A stretch of 64,000 nucleotides of DNA. It comes from JAJFUV01 sp964561215. Its GTDB lineage: Bacteria; Acidobacteriota; Terriglobia; Bryobacterales; Bryobacteraceae. This document shows, piece after piece, positions 43,687 to 51,919 of this stretch. Every line of letters begins with the position of its first letter. Position 1 is the stretch's first letter. The stretch is taken from contig CAZLOS010000011.1 of NCBI GenBank assembly GCA_964561215.1, positions 8,419-72,418 on the forward strand, given 5' to 3'. The notes under the pieces were generated by a model. It was not told where the DNA came from and made no database searches. It saw only the letters and a list, made by a program, of their open reading frames with translations. The translations under genes were made by a program, and so were the position numbers.

Positions 43687-44097
43687 TCAGATGTCCGAGC
43701 AGCAGAACTTGCACTTGCTCGCTTCGGCGGCCACGGTTTCCTTGCAGCGCGGACAAACCTTTGTGGGTGCCGCGGGCGCCGGGGCCTCTTCCTTGATGAA
43801 GCTCTTCGTGATCAGGTAAATACAGAAGGCGATCACGATGAAGTCCACGATACTTCCCGCAAAGCTGCCGAAGTTGATCGCGTTCACCACTTCCTTGCCG
43901 TCGGCGCCGACGGTCTTGGTGAGGATCATCTTCGCCGTACGCCACTCGCCCCCTGGGATCAGCAGGCTGATCAGCGGCATGATGATGTCCGCCACAAGCG
44001 ACGAAACCACTTTCCCAATCGCCCCGCCGATGATGACGGCGATCGCGAGCCCAAGAACTTGGTTCTTCAACAGGAAATCCTTGAATCCCTTAATCAT
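43687..44097 (-). CDS. mscL: Large-conductance mechanosensitive channel MscL with C-terminal zinc ribbon
   Basis: 136 residues from the ATG at 44097 (GAGGAGG upstream). MscL core: MIKGFKDFLLKNQVLGLAIA start (amphipathic N-helix and TM1, about 1-45), a periplasmic loop and TM2 (about 78-100, IVDFIVIAFCIYLI). In place of the usual cytoplasmic helix bundle the C-terminus has a Pro/Ala linker and a zinc-ribbon pattern C115-x2-C118 and C129-x2-C132. The pentameric channel opens under hypo-osmotic tension. The zinc ribbon is unusual and may gate or anchor the cytoplasmic end. Confidence 0.88.
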   Translation of the reverse strand: MIKGFKDFLLKNQVLGLAIAVIIGGAIGKVVSSLVADIIMPLISLLIPGGEWRTAKMILTKTVGADGKEVVNAINFGSFAGSIVDFIVIAFCIYLITKSFIKEEAPAPAAPTKVCPRCKETVAAEASKCKFCCSDI

Positions 44098-44270
44098 TAC
44101 GCCTCCTCTATCCTGCCCAGCTACATCGCACCGAATCATCTTAGTGCAAGGCTCATCGCAGTTCAATCCGAATCCCGTGGAGAATGGGCGCCGGGTGTAT
44201 CCTGAGAATAAGTGGAATGGTCCCGCGGACCCGGATCCGTGGAGATGACTTCCCTCCCGAGGTTCCCGGA

Positions 44271-44471
44271 ATGAATCTGGTTGTAAACGGAAAACCCCAC
44301 AGCCACGGCGGCGGCGGCACGCTCGCCGAACTGTTGGAGGAATGCCGTGCGAATCCCTCGCAGGTCGCCGTCATGATCAATGGCGAAGTCGTGCGCCGGG
44401 GCCAGTGGGATGCCGTCAAGCTGGTGGAGGGCGACCAGGTCGAGATGCTTGTGTTCGCGGCCGGTGGGTAA
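44271..44471 (+). CDS. thiS: Sulfur carrier protein ThiS
   Basis: 66 residues from ATG 44271 (GAGG upstream), ubiquitin-like, ending in the essential Gly-Gly (FAAGG) that is adenylated and thiocarboxylated before sulfur donation to ThiG. Start of thiS-thiG-thiH-thiE; thiG begins 3 nt after the stop. The adenylating enzyme ThiF is not encoded here. Confidence 0.9.
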   Translation: MNLVVNGKPHSHGGGGTLAELLEECRANPSQVAVMINGEVVRRGQWDAVKLVEGDQVEMLVFAAGG

Positions 44472-44474
44472 GCG

Positions 44475-45251
44475 ATGCAGGGCGAATTTCGGTTAGGAAA
44501 CCGCACTTTTACTTCACGGCTGTTCCTGGGAACGGGGAAGTTTTCCAGCACGGACGCCATGTTGCGCGCTGTTTGCGCATCCGGCGCGGAACTGGTGACA
44601 GTGGCTCTGCGGCGGTTCCATGAAGGCCGGGCCGAGGACGATGTTTACGGTCCGCTATCCTCCGTGCCGGGGATCACCATCGTCCCCAATACCTCGGGAG
44701 CCATGAACGCAAAGGAAGCGGTCCGGGCGGCCATGCTGGGGCGTGAATTGAGCGGCAGCCCGTTCGTCAAATTGGAGATTCATCCCAATCCGCACCACTT
44801 GCTGCCGGATCCCATCGAAACCTACGAGGCGGCGAAAATACTGAGCCGGGAAGGGTTCTTCGTTCTGCCTTACATGCCCGCAGATCCCGTGCTTGCCAAA
44901 CGCCTGGAGGACGCCGGCTGCGCCGCGGTCATGCCCCTGGGCGCCGCCATCGGCAGCGGGCAGGGAATAACCACCGCGGGGATGGTTGAAATCATGATTC
45001 GCGACGCCTGCGTCCCCGTGATCGTGGATGCGGGATTGCGTTCGCCGTCCGAGGCGGCCGCGGTCATGGAGATGGGCGGGGACGCGGTCCTGGTCAACAG
45101 CGCCATCGCTGCCGCGGACAATCCCGAACTGATGGCCGAGGCGTTTGCTGCGGCGGTCGCGGCCGGCCGGAAGGCCTGGCAGGCCGGATTGATGCCGAGG
45201 AGTGAAGTGGCAGTCGCCACCAGCCCGCTCACCGCTTTTCTGGGAGAGTAA
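44475..45251 (+). CDS. thiG: Thiazole synthase ThiG
   Basis: 258 residues, TIM barrel. The Schiff-base lysine is Lys99 in SPFVKLEI; phosphate-binding GLRSPSEAAAVMEMGGDAVL and the late VNSAIAAADNP are typical. It condenses 1-deoxy-D-xylulose 5-phosphate, dehydroglycine and ThiS thiocarboxylate into the thiazole of thiamine. Between thiS and thiH, each with a 1-3 nt gap. Confidence 0.95.
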   Translation: MQGEFRLGNRTFTSRLFLGTGKFSSTDAMLRAVCASGAELVTVALRRFHEGRAEDDVYGPLSSVPGITIVPNTSGAMNAKEAVRAAMLGRELSGSPFVKLEIHPNPHHLLPDPIETYEAAKILSREGFFVLPYMPADPVLAKRLEDAGCAAVMPLGAAIGSGQGITTAGMVEIMIRDACVPVIVDAGLRSPSEAAAVMEMGGDAVLVNSAIAAADNPELMAEAFAAAVAAGRKAWQAGLMPRSEVAVATSPLTAFLGE

Positions 45252-45252
45252 C

Positions 45253-46374
45253 ATGGTGGCTGCCACAATCCCCGATTGGCTGGACCCTTCCCCTTGGCTC
45301 GAATGGATCAAACGGGCGGATCGGTTCATGGTCGCCGCGGCCCTGTCCGCGAAGAACCCCGGGATCCGGGAACTCGCGGTCCTGCTGTCCCCGGCCGCCG
45401 CGCCGGAGTTGGAAACCATGGCACAGCGGGCGCGCGCGATCACACAGCGTCACTTTGGGCGAGTCATCACACTCTATGCGCCGCTGTACTTGTCGAGCCG
45501 TTGTTTTTCGGGCTGTGTGTACTGCGGCTTTGCTTCGAACCGTCAAACGCCGCGCCACATGCTGACGCTGGAGCAGGTGGATGCGGAACTGGACGCGCTG
45601 AAGCGGCGGGGCATGGAGGAGGTCCTGCTGCTGACGGGCGAGCGCAACCCCGCGGCGGGCTACGAGTACGTACGCGATTGCGTGGAGCGTGCGGCGTCCC
45701 GATTCTCCACGGTGCTGGTGGAAGTGTTCCCGATGAGCGAACCGGAGTACCGGGGGCTGGCCGAGGCCGCATGTACGGGGATCACGCTCTACCAGGAAAC
45801 CTACGATCCGCTGACCTATGAGCGGATGCACCTGTGGGGACCGAAACGCAACTACACTGCGCGTCTGGAAGCTCCCGCGCGCGCCCTGGCCGGTGGCCTG
45901 CGTGTAGCCGGATTGGGCGCGCTGTTGGGTCTGAGCGATCCTTTCTTCGACATGCTCTGTCTCTACCGCCATGCCACCCACCTGCAGCGGGAGTTCTGGA
46001 AGGGCGGCGTCGCGCTCTCTTTCCCGCGCATCCGGCCGGAGGCGGGAGGCTTCAAACCACCGTTCCCGGTGAGCGAGAGACTGCTGGCACAGATCATCTT
46101 CGCGTTCCGGATCTGCCTGCCGGACGTCCCGCTGGTCCTTTCGACGCGTGAGAGCCCGCACTTCCGCGATGGTATGGCCGGAGTGGGGATCTGCAAGATG
46201 AGCGCCGGCAGCCGGACCACCGTCGGCGGTTACGGAGACAGTGCCAGTCCCTCCGAGTGCCAGTTCGATGTCAGCGACGGGCGCGACGTGCCGGCGTTCT
46301 GCGCCATGCTCCGCGAGAAAGGCCTGCAACCCGTCTTCAAGAACTGGGATGCAGCCTACCGGGACGCCATATGA
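45253..46374 (+). CDS. thiH: 2-iminoacetate synthase ThiH
   Basis: 373 residues from ATG 45253, one nt after the thiG stop. Radical-SAM 4Fe-4S motif Cys84-x3-Cys88-x2-Cys91 (RCFSGCVYCGF), then SAM-binding and BATS-domain regions (LLGLSDPFFDML, CKMSAGSRTTVGGY). It cleaves tyrosine to dehydroglycine and p-cresol, feeding ThiG; the alternative oxidase ThiO is not present. The stop overlaps thiE by 4 nt (ATGA). Confidence 0.94.
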   Translation: MVAATIPDWLDPSPWLEWIKRADRFMVAAALSAKNPGIRELAVLLSPAAAPELETMAQRARAITQRHFGRVITLYAPLYLSSRCFSGCVYCGFASNRQTPRHMLTLEQVDAELDALKRRGMEEVLLLTGERNPAAGYEYVRDCVERAASRFSTVLVEVFPMSEPEYRGLAEAACTGITLYQETYDPLTYERMHLWGPKRNYTARLEAPARALAGGLRVAGLGALLGLSDPFFDMLCLYRHATHLQREFWKGGVALSFPRIRPEAGGFKPPFPVSERLLAQIIFAFRICLPDVPLVLSTRESPHFRDGMAGVGICKMSAGSRTTVGGYGDSASPSECQFDVSDGRDVPAFCAMLREKGLQPVFKNWDAAYRDAI

Positions 46375-47000
46375 AAGAAACATTCGGCCTTTACCTGGTG
46401 CTGACGGACCCCGTCACCGGCTACGAGAAGTGCACGGAAGCCGCCGTCGAGGCGGGAGTGCGATACGTGCAACTGCGAATGAAGGACAGCTCCCGGGAAG
46501 AAGTGCTCGACATGGCGCTGCGTTTGCGGCGGATCACGGCGGGCAGCCCGACGCGGTTCATCGTCAACGACGACGTGGAGATCGCCCGCGAAGCGGACGC
46601 CGACGGCGTGCACCTGGGCCAGCAGGACATGACCCTTGCCGAAGCCCGCAAACGCTGGCCCGAGCCGGGGAAGATTTTCGGCTGGTCCACGCACTCCGAA
46701 GGCCAGCAACGGCGCGCGGAAGAACTTGCCCCGGACTATATCGGCGTGGGCCCGGTCTTTGCCACCCCAACGAAGAAGGACGCCGACCCCACGCTCGGTC
46801 TCGACCGGATGGGCCGCATGATCCGCGGCACGACGCTCACCACGGTCGCCATCGGCGGCATTAACCGGGAGAATCTGGCGGAAGTTCTCCACCACGGGGC
46901 GGTGAACTATGCCGTGGTTCGAGCCGTGACCCAGGCGCCCGATCCCCGCGCGGCCGTCCAGGCCTTACAGGACATCTGGAACGAGCACCGCGCCATTTAG
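46371..47000 (+). CDS. thiE: Thiamine phosphate synthase ThiE
   Basis: 209 residues from ATG 46371 overlapping the thiH stop. Typical motifs: YLVLTDP at the start, VQLRMKDSSREEVL (pyrophosphate binding), VNDDVEIA, DGVHLGQQDM, GVGPVFATPTKKDA and AIGGINREN. It couples hydroxymethylpyrimidine diphosphate and thiazole phosphate to thiamine phosphate. Last gene of the thiamine cluster; converges on rapZ with 10 nt between stops. Confidence 0.95.
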   Translation: MKETFGLYLVLTDPVTGYEKCTEAAVEAGVRYVQLRMKDSSREEVLDMALRLRRITAGSPTRFIVNDDVEIAREADADGVHLGQQDMTLAEARKRWPEPGKIFGWSTHSEGQQRRAEELAPDYIGVGPVFATPTKKDADPTLGLDRMGRMIRGTTLTTVAIGGINRENLAEVLHHGAVNYAVVRAVTQAPDPRAAVQALQDIWNEHRAI

Positions 47001-47010
47001 CGGTGCCGGT

Positions 47011-47898
47011 CTACTTGGCTATGTCCCGGTGCGTGGCTTTCACCGTGTAGCCGCCGCGGGACAACCGCCGTCGAATCTCGTCGGCCATCATCACCGAACG
47101 GTGCCGTCCGCCCGTGCATCCGAAAGCGATCGTCAGGTAACTCTTGCCCTCCCGCACATAGTGCGGCATCAGGTAGATCAGCAGTTGCGAGATGCGCTCG
47201 ATGAATTCGACCGTCTGAGGGAACGAGCGTATATAAGCCGCCACACGCGGGTGCCGGCCGCTCAAATCCTTGAACTCCGGCATGTAATTCGGATTGGGCA
47301 GGAAACGGACGTCGAAGACCAGGTCGCTGTCGGCCGGAACGCCGTAGCGGAAGCCGAAGCTGGTTACATAAACCATGATCCGGGTCTGTTCGCTCGAGCC
47401 GCGGAACTTATCTTCGATGACTTTCCGGAGTTCGTGGACGTTGAACTTCGAGGTGTTGATGATGTGGTCGGCCAGGGCGCGGATCGGCGCCATGTGCCGC
47501 CGCTCGGCCGCCAGGCTTCGCGCTACGCTCCGGTCGGTGCCTAGCGGATGAGGCCGGCGGGTCTCGCTGAAGCGGCGCACCAGCGTGTCCTCGTCGGCCT
47601 CCAGGAATACGAGCGTTGTTTCAATGTTCTGCCGCAGCTTCCGATAGATTTCCGGAAAGCGCTTCAATTCCACGCCTTCGCGAATGTCCACCACCAGCGC
47701 CGCCCGCCGGATGCTGGGTGATTCCTTGGTCAGTTCGGCAAACTTGGGAATGAGCCCTACCGGGAGGTTATCCACCGAGTAGTAGCCCAGGTCCTCAAGC
47801 GACTTGAGCACTGTGGCTTTGCCCGATCCGCTCAATCCTGTCAGGACGACGAGTTCGGCTTTGCCGGAATCTCTTTCCCCAGTGCTCTTTTTGGCCAT
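47011..47898 (-). CDS. rapZ: RNase adapter protein RapZ (P-loop nucleotide-binding)
   Basis: 295 residues: Walker A GLSGSGKATV (about 22-31), DNLPVGLIP, RFSETRRPHPL, then the C-terminal domain with GCTGGRHRSV (about 265-274). In enterobacteria RapZ senses glucosamine-6-phosphate and directs RNase E to GlmZ; outside them the target is unclear. It lies 13 nt after hpf in the leftward set rpoN-hpf-rapZ, the conserved neighbourhood in Proteobacteria, but without ptsN between hpf and rapZ. Confidence 0.92.
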   Translation of the reverse strand: MAKKSTGERDSGKAELVVLTGLSGSGKATVLKSLEDLGYYSVDNLPVGLIPKFAELTKESPSIRRAALVVDIREGVELKRFPEIYRKLRQNIETTLVFLEADEDTLVRRFSETRRPHPLGTDRSVARSLAAERRHMAPIRALADHIINTSKFNVHELRKVIEDKFRGSSEQTRIMVYVTSFGFRYGVPADSDLVFDVRFLPNPNYMPEFKDLSGRHPRVAAYIRSFPQTVEFIERISQLLIYLMPHYVREGKSYLTIAFGCTGGRHRSVMMADEIRRRLSRGGYTVKATHRDIAK

Positions 47899-47911
47899 CG
47901 TGGATGCGCCG

Positions 47912-48478
47912 TCAGGCCTCCACCAGGTTGAAATGGCCGTCGCGGCGGCGCAGCAGGACCGACAGGTGGTTGGACTCCGCGTCGCGGAAGACGTAGTAAT
48001 CCCGGTCGGCGCCGATCGCGATCAGCGCTTCTTCCACCGTCATGGGTTTGCGGTTGGCGTGCTGGTCGATGTGGAAGACTTTCACCACGTTGCCTTCCTC
48101 CGCCTCGACCTCGGCGGCCATGGGCCCCGTGCTCTCGGCGCCAGCCTCTTCCTCGTACTCGCCGCGCTTGGGCACGCGCTTGGTGTCGCGCCACTTTGTG
48201 CGCAGCTTGAGCACCTGCTTCTCGAGCTTGTCCACGGCCGTCGTCAGGGCGGCGAACTGGTCGACGTCGCTGGCCAGGCCCACCAAGGGATGATCTCCGA
48301 ATTGAATGGTCACTTCGGCGTGGTTCAGGTGGCGCTCGACGTTGAGCACGACATGCGCTTCTCTGTCGACGCCGCCGTGCCGGTCCAACAGTTTGCCCAG
48401 CTTGTCGAATCGGGACTCGATCTTGCGCTGCTGTGCCGGCGTGAATACGCCCTGTTTGCCCTTGTAACTGATGATCAT
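47912..48478 (-). CDS. hpf: Ribosome hibernation-promoting factor, long form
   Basis: 188 residues. The N-terminal HPF/RaiA domain (about 1-100: IISYKGKQGVFTPAQQRKIESR region, ALTTAVDKLEKQVLKLR) binds the 30S decoding centre. The C-terminal domain (about 128-186: KVFHIDQHANRKPMTVEEAL, YYVFRDAES) dimerises 70S ribosomes into 100S particles in stationary phase. GGAGA precedes the ATG. It follows rpoN by 25 nt and precedes rapZ. Confidence 0.93.
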   Translation of the reverse strand: MIISYKGKQGVFTPAQQRKIESRFDKLGKLLDRHGGVDREAHVVLNVERHLNHAEVTIQFGDHPLVGLASDVDQFAALTTAVDKLEKQVLKLRTKWRDTKRVPKRGEYEEEAGAESTGPMAAEVEAEEGNVVKVFHIDQHANRKPMTVEEALIAIGADRDYYVFRDAESNHLSVLLRRRDGHFNLVEA

Positions 48479-48503
48479 GCGTCTCTCCGTGAGAATGGAA
48501 ATT

Positions 48504-50114
48504 TCACTTGCGAGTACGTCTTTGATGCGTGGATGGGATGTTCATGTCCTCGCGGTACTTGGCCACCGTACGCCGGGTGACCTGAATGCCTTCCGCGCGA
48601 AGCCGTTCGGTGATCTGCTCATCGGTGAGCGGATGAGCGGGATCTTCCTGTGCAATCATCTTTTTCACCTTGCGTTTCAGAATCAACAGGGGAGTCACGC
48701 TCCCCGATGGCCCCTGCACCGCTTCGGAGAAGAAAAAGCGCAGCTCGAACACCCCCTGCGGAGTGTGCGCGAACTTGTTGGCCACCGCGCGGCTGACCGT
48801 CGACGGATGCACACCAATCTCTTCGGCCACATCCTTGATCATCATGGGCTTCAATTCGTCGATGCCGCGGTCCAGAAAATCGGTCTGCCGCCGCACAATG
48901 GCCTGGCAGACGCGCAGGATGGTGTTCTTGCGCTGCTCGATGTTCTTCATCAGCATCAGGGCCGACTGGAAGCGCTCCTTGACGTAATTGCGGACTTCCT
49001 TGCTGGGCTCCCGCGTACGGTCGAGCATCCGGCGGTACTGCGAGTTCAGACGGAGCTGCGGGATATCCTCGTCGTTTAGCTGGATGAGGTATTCGTCGCC
49101 TTCCTTCGAAATGAAGACATCGGGTTCCACCTGGCGTGCGCCCGGTCCTGAATAGCGCAAGCCGGGGCGCGGATCCAGGTGCTTGATCACTTCGACGGCG
49201 ATCTCGATATGCCGCATCGGACGGCCGAGCGCCTTCGCCAATTCCCTGTACTGGCGGTTCTCGACCAGTTTCAGGTGATCGGATACAATCTGCCAGGCTA
49301 CGCCCCCCTCGCCGTTACGGTTGGCCACCTGGAGCAGCAGGCACTCGCGCACATCGCGCGCGCCCACGCCGGCCGGATCGAGCGATTGGACAGCCTTCAG
49401 CGCGGACTCCAGGTCCTCCGCCTTGTACTCGCCGGTCGCAGTCATCTCTTCCAGGGTCGCGGTGAGATAGCCGTTCTCATCCAGGTTGCCGATGATCGCT
49501 TCAGCCGCTTCGCGCACCGGTTCGGTGAGGATCACCAGGCTCAACTGGCTGTGCAAGTAGTCGGAGAGCGTAACCGGAGCCGAGAGGAAGGTCTCGAACG
49601 AAGGTTTTTCCGGCGATTCCGAGGCCGGGCTCTTGTAGCCGGGGTCCAGGTAGTCGTCGAAGAAAGAACCGAAATCGATTTCGTCGAAGGGATCGGTGGT
49701 TTTCGGCGCTTCGGGAGCGTCGGGCGCTTCAGGCGGCTCCGGGGATTCGCTTTCGCTCCCGGGAGCGTGCGTCTGTCCGGCCGGATTGGCAGTCTCCTCC
49801 AGTGCCAGCTCGGAGGCCTGCTCGGCGGCTTCGGTTTCGCGCTCGCCGTCGGAAACGGCCAATACGCCGGCATCCGCGGGATCGGCTACGCGCTCGGCTT
49901 CCAGCAGAGCCTGCACTTCTTCCTGGGTGAGTTCCTCGCCGCCCTCGCCGCTCTCCTCCAGAACCGGATTCGCCGCGACTTCCTGTGCGATCATATCCTT
50001 CAGTTCCAGGCGGTTCAGCTGAAGAACAGTCACCATCTGCACCAGGCCGGGCGTCAGGATCTGCTTCTGCGCCACCTTCATCTGAAGCTGCGGCCGCTGA
50101 GAGAGCAAGCTCAT
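48504..50114 (-). CDS. rpoN: RNA polymerase sigma-54 factor RpoN
   Basis: 536 residues. Region I (QMKVAQKQILTPGLVQMVTVLQLNRLEL) interacts with activator ATPases; region II is a long acidic/Pro-rich stretch (about 60-150); the core-binding domain follows, then the HTH (GVHPSTVSRAVANKFAHTP) and the RpoN box VTRRTVAKYRE near the C-terminus, which reads the -24 element. An extended -10 lies 8 nt upstream of the ATG. No enhancer-binding activator is encoded in the window. Confidence 0.96.
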   Translation of the reverse strand: MSLLSQRPQLQMKVAQKQILTPGLVQMVTVLQLNRLELKDMIAQEVAANPVLEESGEGGEELTQEEVQALLEAERVADPADAGVLAVSDGERETEAAEQASELALEETANPAGQTHAPGSESESPEPPEAPDAPEAPKTTDPFDEIDFGSFFDDYLDPGYKSPASESPEKPSFETFLSAPVTLSDYLHSQLSLVILTEPVREAAEAIIGNLDENGYLTATLEEMTATGEYKAEDLESALKAVQSLDPAGVGARDVRECLLLQVANRNGEGGVAWQIVSDHLKLVENRQYRELAKALGRPMRHIEIAVEVIKHLDPRPGLRYSGPGARQVEPDVFISKEGDEYLIQLNDEDIPQLRLNSQYRRMLDRTREPSKEVRNYVKERFQSALMLMKNIEQRKNTILRVCQAIVRRQTDFLDRGIDELKPMMIKDVAEEIGVHPSTVSRAVANKFAHTPQGVFELRFFFSEAVQGPSGSVTPLLILKRKVKKMIAQEDPAHPLTDEQITERLRAEGIQVTRRTVAKYREDMNIPSTHQRRTRK

Positions 50115-50122
50115 CTGGCTTC

Positions 50123-50131
50123 ATAATAGCA
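50123..50131 (-). promoter_or_regulatory. Extended -10 element of rpoN
   Basis: Minus strand TGCTATTAT (TGn plus TATTAT) 8 nt before the rpoN ATG at 50114; the leader would be 0-2 nt. Confidence 0.5.
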
Positions 50132-50215
50132 GACCTGTTTTTGAATGAAGCCGCCAGTTCGAGGGGTACTGAGGGGGGACCAAAGGCGGCCGCGGATTTG
50201 GCGTGGTCGCACCTA

Positions 50216-50224
50216 TGCCATAAT
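50216..50224 (+). promoter_or_regulatory. Extended -10 element of the MFS transporter gene
   Basis: TGCCATAAT (TGn plus CATAAT) 8 nt before the ATG at 50233. It mirrors the divergent rpoN promoter in the same 118-nt gap. Confidence 0.5.
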
Positions 50225-50232
50225 CCCCTTTT

Positions 50233-51489
50233 ATGCGCTACCGCCACCGCGTATTGGCTCTCCTCTTCTTCCTGTCGGTCGTTACTTACATCGACCGGGT
50301 GTGCATCGGCGTGGCCAGCCCGCGCATGCAGGAGGAATTGGGGATCACACCTTCCAAGTGGGGGCTCGTGCTGGGAGCGTTCGCCATTTCCTACGCCGCT
50401 TTCGAATTGCCGAGCGGCGCTTTGGGAGACCGGATCGGCCCGCGCAAGGTCCTGATGCGGATCGTGCTGTGGTGGAGCGCCTTCACCAGCCTCACCGGCG
50501 CGGCCACGAGCTACCTGCACTTGTTGGTCTGCCGGTTCCTGTTCGGGGCCGGCGAGGCCGGTGCGTACCCGAATTCGAGCGGCGCCATCGCGCGCTGGTT
50601 CCCGGCGCATGAGCGCGGCCGGGCGCAGGGGGTGGTGTGGATGGCCAGCCGGGTGGGCGGCGCCATCTCGCCGCTGGTCGTGGTGCCAATCCAGGCGCAC
50701 TTCGGCTGGCGAGTCGCATTTTGGGTCTTCGGGGCACTCGGGCTGGTGTGGGCGGTGGTCTGGTTCTGGTGGTTCCGCGACAACCCGGCCGAGAAGCCCG
50801 GTGTGACCAGCGCCGAAATGGAAGAGATCCGCGCCGGCGGCGCCGCCGTCCAGGTCCACCACAAAGTGCCGCTCGGCAAGCTGCTATCGAGCGGCAACCT
50901 GTGGCTGATCATGGCCATGTACTTCACCTACTGCTACGCGTCGTTCTTCTACTTGAGCTGGATGCCGACCTATCTTGTGAAGGGGCGAGGCTTTTCCGAG
51001 GCCGACATGGCCTGGTTCGCCACCCTTCCCTTCATCCTGGGGGGCACGGCGAACTTCTTCGGCGGCTGGGCGAGCGACGTCGCGGTGCGCCGCGTGGGCC
51101 TGAAGTGGGGGCGCCGCGTGTGCGCCGCGGGCGGCCTTACGGCATCGGCCATCTTCACCATCGCGGCAGCTCTGACGACAGACAAGATCTGGGCGGTCGT
51201 GTTTCTTGCTTTGGGCTATGCGGGAAGCGACTTCATGCTGCCTACGGCCTGGGCCCTGTGCCTGGACATCGGCAAGAAATACGCCGGCTCGGTCACCGGG
51301 GCCATGAACACGGCAGGCCAGCTCGGTTCCTTTACCACGGCGTCGCTGTTCGGCTTCCTGGTGGAACGGTTCCACAGCTACAACCTGCCGCTGGTGCCCA
51401 TGTCGCTGCTCACACTGGTGAGCGCCATCCTGTGGCTTAAGATCGACGCTACCCGCCAGCTTGTCCCGGAACCCGCCGAACCGCGGTAA
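50233..51489 (+). CDS. MFS transporter, anion:cation symporter (hexuronate/glucarate-like) family
   Basis: 418 residues with about 12 membrane helices. The N-terminal YIDRVCIGVASP (helix 1), the loop 2-3 signature GALGDRIGPRKVL and the helix 4 region FGAGEAGAYPNSSGAIARWF are typical of the ACS family, which co-transports hexuronates, glucarate or galactonate with protons. It may import uronic acids released by the window's polysaccharide-active enzymes; that is inferred. The archease gene begins 13 nt after the stop. Confidence 0.86.
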   Translation: MRYRHRVLALLFFLSVVTYIDRVCIGVASPRMQEELGITPSKWGLVLGAFAISYAAFELPSGALGDRIGPRKVLMRIVLWWSAFTSLTGAATSYLHLLVCRFLFGAGEAGAYPNSSGAIARWFPAHERGRAQGVVWMASRVGGAISPLVVVPIQAHFGWRVAFWVFGALGLVWAVVWFWWFRDNPAEKPGVTSAEMEEIRAGGAAVQVHHKVPLGKLLSSGNLWLIMAMYFTYCYASFFYLSWMPTYLVKGRGFSEADMAWFATLPFILGGTANFFGGWASDVAVRRVGLKWGRRVCAAGGLTASAIFTIAAALTTDKIWAVVFLALGYAGSDFMLPTAWALCLDIGKKYAGSVTGAMNTAGQLGSFTTASLFGFLVERFHSYNLPLVPMSLLTLVSAILWLKIDATRQLVPEPAEPR

Positions 51490-51502
51490 GATCGCTTCGA
51501 GC

Positions 51503-51913
51503 ATGTTCGAGATTCTCGAGCACACGGCCGACATCGGCTTCCGCGCCTGGGGCCCGACCGCGGCAAAGATGTTCGAAAACGCCGCCCTGGCGCTCGAATC
51601 CATCGCCTTTGAGATGGACGGGGCCGAGCCGCGCGAACCTTATCCTTTGGCGGTCACCGGGGAGGACTACGAGTCGCTGCTGGTCAACTGGCTCAGCGAG
51701 GCGCTCTATTACATGGACGCGCGGCGTATCCTGCTGCGGCGGTTCGAGGTCGGGCGGATCGAGCCGGAAACCGTGGTAGGGCGCGGCTGGGGCGAACCTT
51801 TTGACGCCGCCCGGCACCAGGCCAAGGCGATCGTCAAGGGTGTCACCTATCATCAGCTCAAAATCGAGCGTGCCGGCGACGTGTGGCGCGCCACTGTGTT
51901 CCTGGATGTCTAA
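51503..51913 (+). CDS. Archease
   Basis: 136 residues from ATG 51503: FEILEHTADIGFRAWG at the N-terminus and a C-terminal VKGVTYHQLKIER and VFLDV end, the archease fold with the conserved Asp residues of the metal site (HTAD and the final Asp). Archease activates the RNA ligase RtcB by promoting guanylylation and multiple turnover. No rtcB is adjacent or elsewhere in the window. It is followed 6 nt later by the asparaginase-like gene. Confidence 0.88.
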   Translation: MFEILEHTADIGFRAWGPTAAKMFENAALALESIAFEMDGAEPREPYPLAVTGEDYESLLVNWLSEALYYMDARRILLRRFEVGRIEPETVVGRGWGEPFDAARHQAKAIVKGVTYHQLKIERAGDVWRATVFLDV

Positions 51914-51919
51914 ACTGCC

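Noticed and set aside
44161..44270. Possible TPP riboswitch before thiS (GGGCGCC, CCTGAGA, ACCCGGATCC)
   Set aside because: The CTGAGA core is present, but the second half lacks the conserved ACCTGATCTGGATAATGCC region and its stem, so the match is too weak. A covariance-model search of 44100-44270 would decide.
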